DNA of 64,000 nt from Orientallactaga sibirica. Lineage: Eukaryota > Chordata > Mammalia > Rodentia > Dipodidae. Made by a program: the position numbers and the translations under genes. The DNA is taken from positions 1,138,501-1,202,500 of the forward strand of contig JAEOAD010001365.1 in the NCBI GenBank assembly GCA_036365145.1, read 5' to 3'. Position 1 is the first letter of the stretch; every line of letters begins with the position of its first letter. Shown one piece after another: positions 62,990-64,000 of the stretch. The notes below the pieces were generated by a model, which did no database searches, was not told where the DNA came from, and saw only the letters and a program-made list of their open reading frames with translations.

Positions 62990-63225
62990 CAGTTTGGGGG
63001 TAAAACCCAGGGCCTTGTACATGGTAGACCAATGCTTTACCACGCCCCCAGCCCCTCACTTGTGGATTCTAGGCAGGTGCTCTACTGCTGAGCTATATTC
63101 CCAGCCTGCCCTTGGTTTCTTACGACAGGATCTTGCCATGCAGCCCAGGCTGGCTTCTCACATGTGGTCCTCCTGCCTCAGCCTTCCGTGTTTTGGGCTT
63201 ACAGGCATGTGTCACTGCCCTTGGC
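62990..63225 (-). repeat. B4/ID-type SINE carrying the 52-bp unit
   Basis: ACCACGCCCCCAGCCCCTCA and TGTGGATTCTAGGCAGGTGC repeat the unit of the 35.1-kb array, here as one and a half copies, followed by a B1-like body on - (GACAGGATCTTGCCATGCAG to GTGTCACTGCCCTTGGCT). Confidence 0.65.
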
Positions 63226-64000
63226 TGAATCTGCATTTCAGACAAGTTGCTGGTGCTGCTGATGCTACTGGTGTGGTGCCAAGCTGAGCTCTGCAGCAGC
63301 AGCCAGTGTCTAAGACGCCTATCCTGACATCTGTGTTTTCTTTCTCATGGTCTGGGTCCCCAGGTACTGAGGGGTTCTTGAGGTCAGGACCTTGTGTCTG
63401 CCTCCAGCTGCAGGGTGAGTGCCAGCGGGTGACAGGAAGGCCTGGGCTGTCACTCCATTTCATCGGCAGCCCTGCAGGAAGGACGGTGGTCACGCCTGCT
63501 TTTTCCATGCTGGGCTTTACGAGGTACACCTCACTCTTTCCTCCAAGCAGCCCTGGGAAGGGGGTGCTGTTGCTATTTTCGTGGTACACCAGGGGAAGCT
63601 GAGGCTAGGGAAGGTTCAGGTACTGACCTAAGGTCACTCAGGGAGGAAGTGGCAGCTCTGAGACTAGAGACCCAGCAGACCTTTAAGTTCAGGTCTGGAA
63701 AATCACACGCATGGTTGAATCCAGGCTCTGGGAAGGCCCATCACTCACTCAGTTTCTGGCCTCACCCACACATACCACACCAGGCCCCTGCTAGGCAACA
63801 CGGGCACTCATATCTTGGGGTGAGGACGGGAAGCCAGGGGCAAAGCCGAAGGTCCACTGAGAAGGGGACACAGGGATTGAGGTTGGGAAGGGCCTGTCAT
63901 TCGAGTAGGGTACCAGGGGAGGTGCTTTTGTGATGGGCCCATTCAGCAGAGACCTGAAGGAGGGGAGGGGCCCTTGGGGACAAGCATCTGGGGCAGAGAG
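63226..64000. other. Single-copy sequence at the right edge
   Basis: One weak exon candidate is 63364-63409 on +, with CCCCAG before it and CTGCAG|GGTGAGT after it. It has no protein similarity that I know. The rest resembles intron. Confidence 0.3.

Overview
The window is nuclear DNA from a rodent. Very many copies of two SINE types are seen. One is a 7SL-derived B1 of about 150 bp. The other is a tRNA-derived SINE of about 200 bp that starts with GGCTGGAGAGATGGCT and ends in a CT-rich tract plus AAATAAATAAA. B4/ID-type fusions also occur. The second SINE fits the B2-superfamily element known as Dip from jerboas, so a dipodid (jerboa-like) genome is my inference; it is not proven here. No prokaryotic, organellar or CRISPR features are present.

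Layout, all supported genes on the + strand. (1) 967-2333 is the last coding exon of a KRAB zinc-finger gene that I recognise as ZFP30, with 13 C2H2 fingers; its KRAB exons lie left of the window. (2) 2.3-9 kb holds its 3' UTR, a curious mosaic of shuffled short duplications (4.23-5.34 kb), SINEs and a MaLR-type LTR element. (3) CpG-rich promoters with ZNF143-type ACTACA..TCCC motifs sit at about 9.4, 10.4 and 14.6-15.0 kb. (4) A second KRAB zinc-finger gene, which I recognise as ZNF790, has a KRAB-A exon at 23.04 kb, a decayed KRAB-B exon at 23.45 kb and a large finger exon at 26.80-28.88 kb. Its finger array holds three copies of a module headed by degenerate fingers. It ends in a frameshift followed by fossil fingers. 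(5) 29-58 kb is mostly SINEs, MaLR LTRs and L1-like fragments, with one 52-bp minisatellite built from ID-SINE sequence and one unidentified candidate exon at 53.31-53.59 kb. (6) A strong CpG island at 58.6-59.8 kb contains a candidate first coding exon (Met-Phe-Asp/Glu then a splice donor), compatible with GRAMD1A. Two minisatellites (about 102 bp and 49 bp units) follow in the putative first intron.

The two zinc-finger genes are expected to encode KRAB/TRIM28-type transcriptional repressors with different DNA specificities. The main novelty candidates are the ZNF790 module expansion and tail decay, the duplication mosaic, the four minisatellites, and the apparently bidirectional ZNF143-type promoters. 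Orthology names rest on my memory of the human proteins and were not searched. Most other open frames are SINE or tandem-repeat translations. SINE boundaries are read by eye and good to about 10-20 bases.
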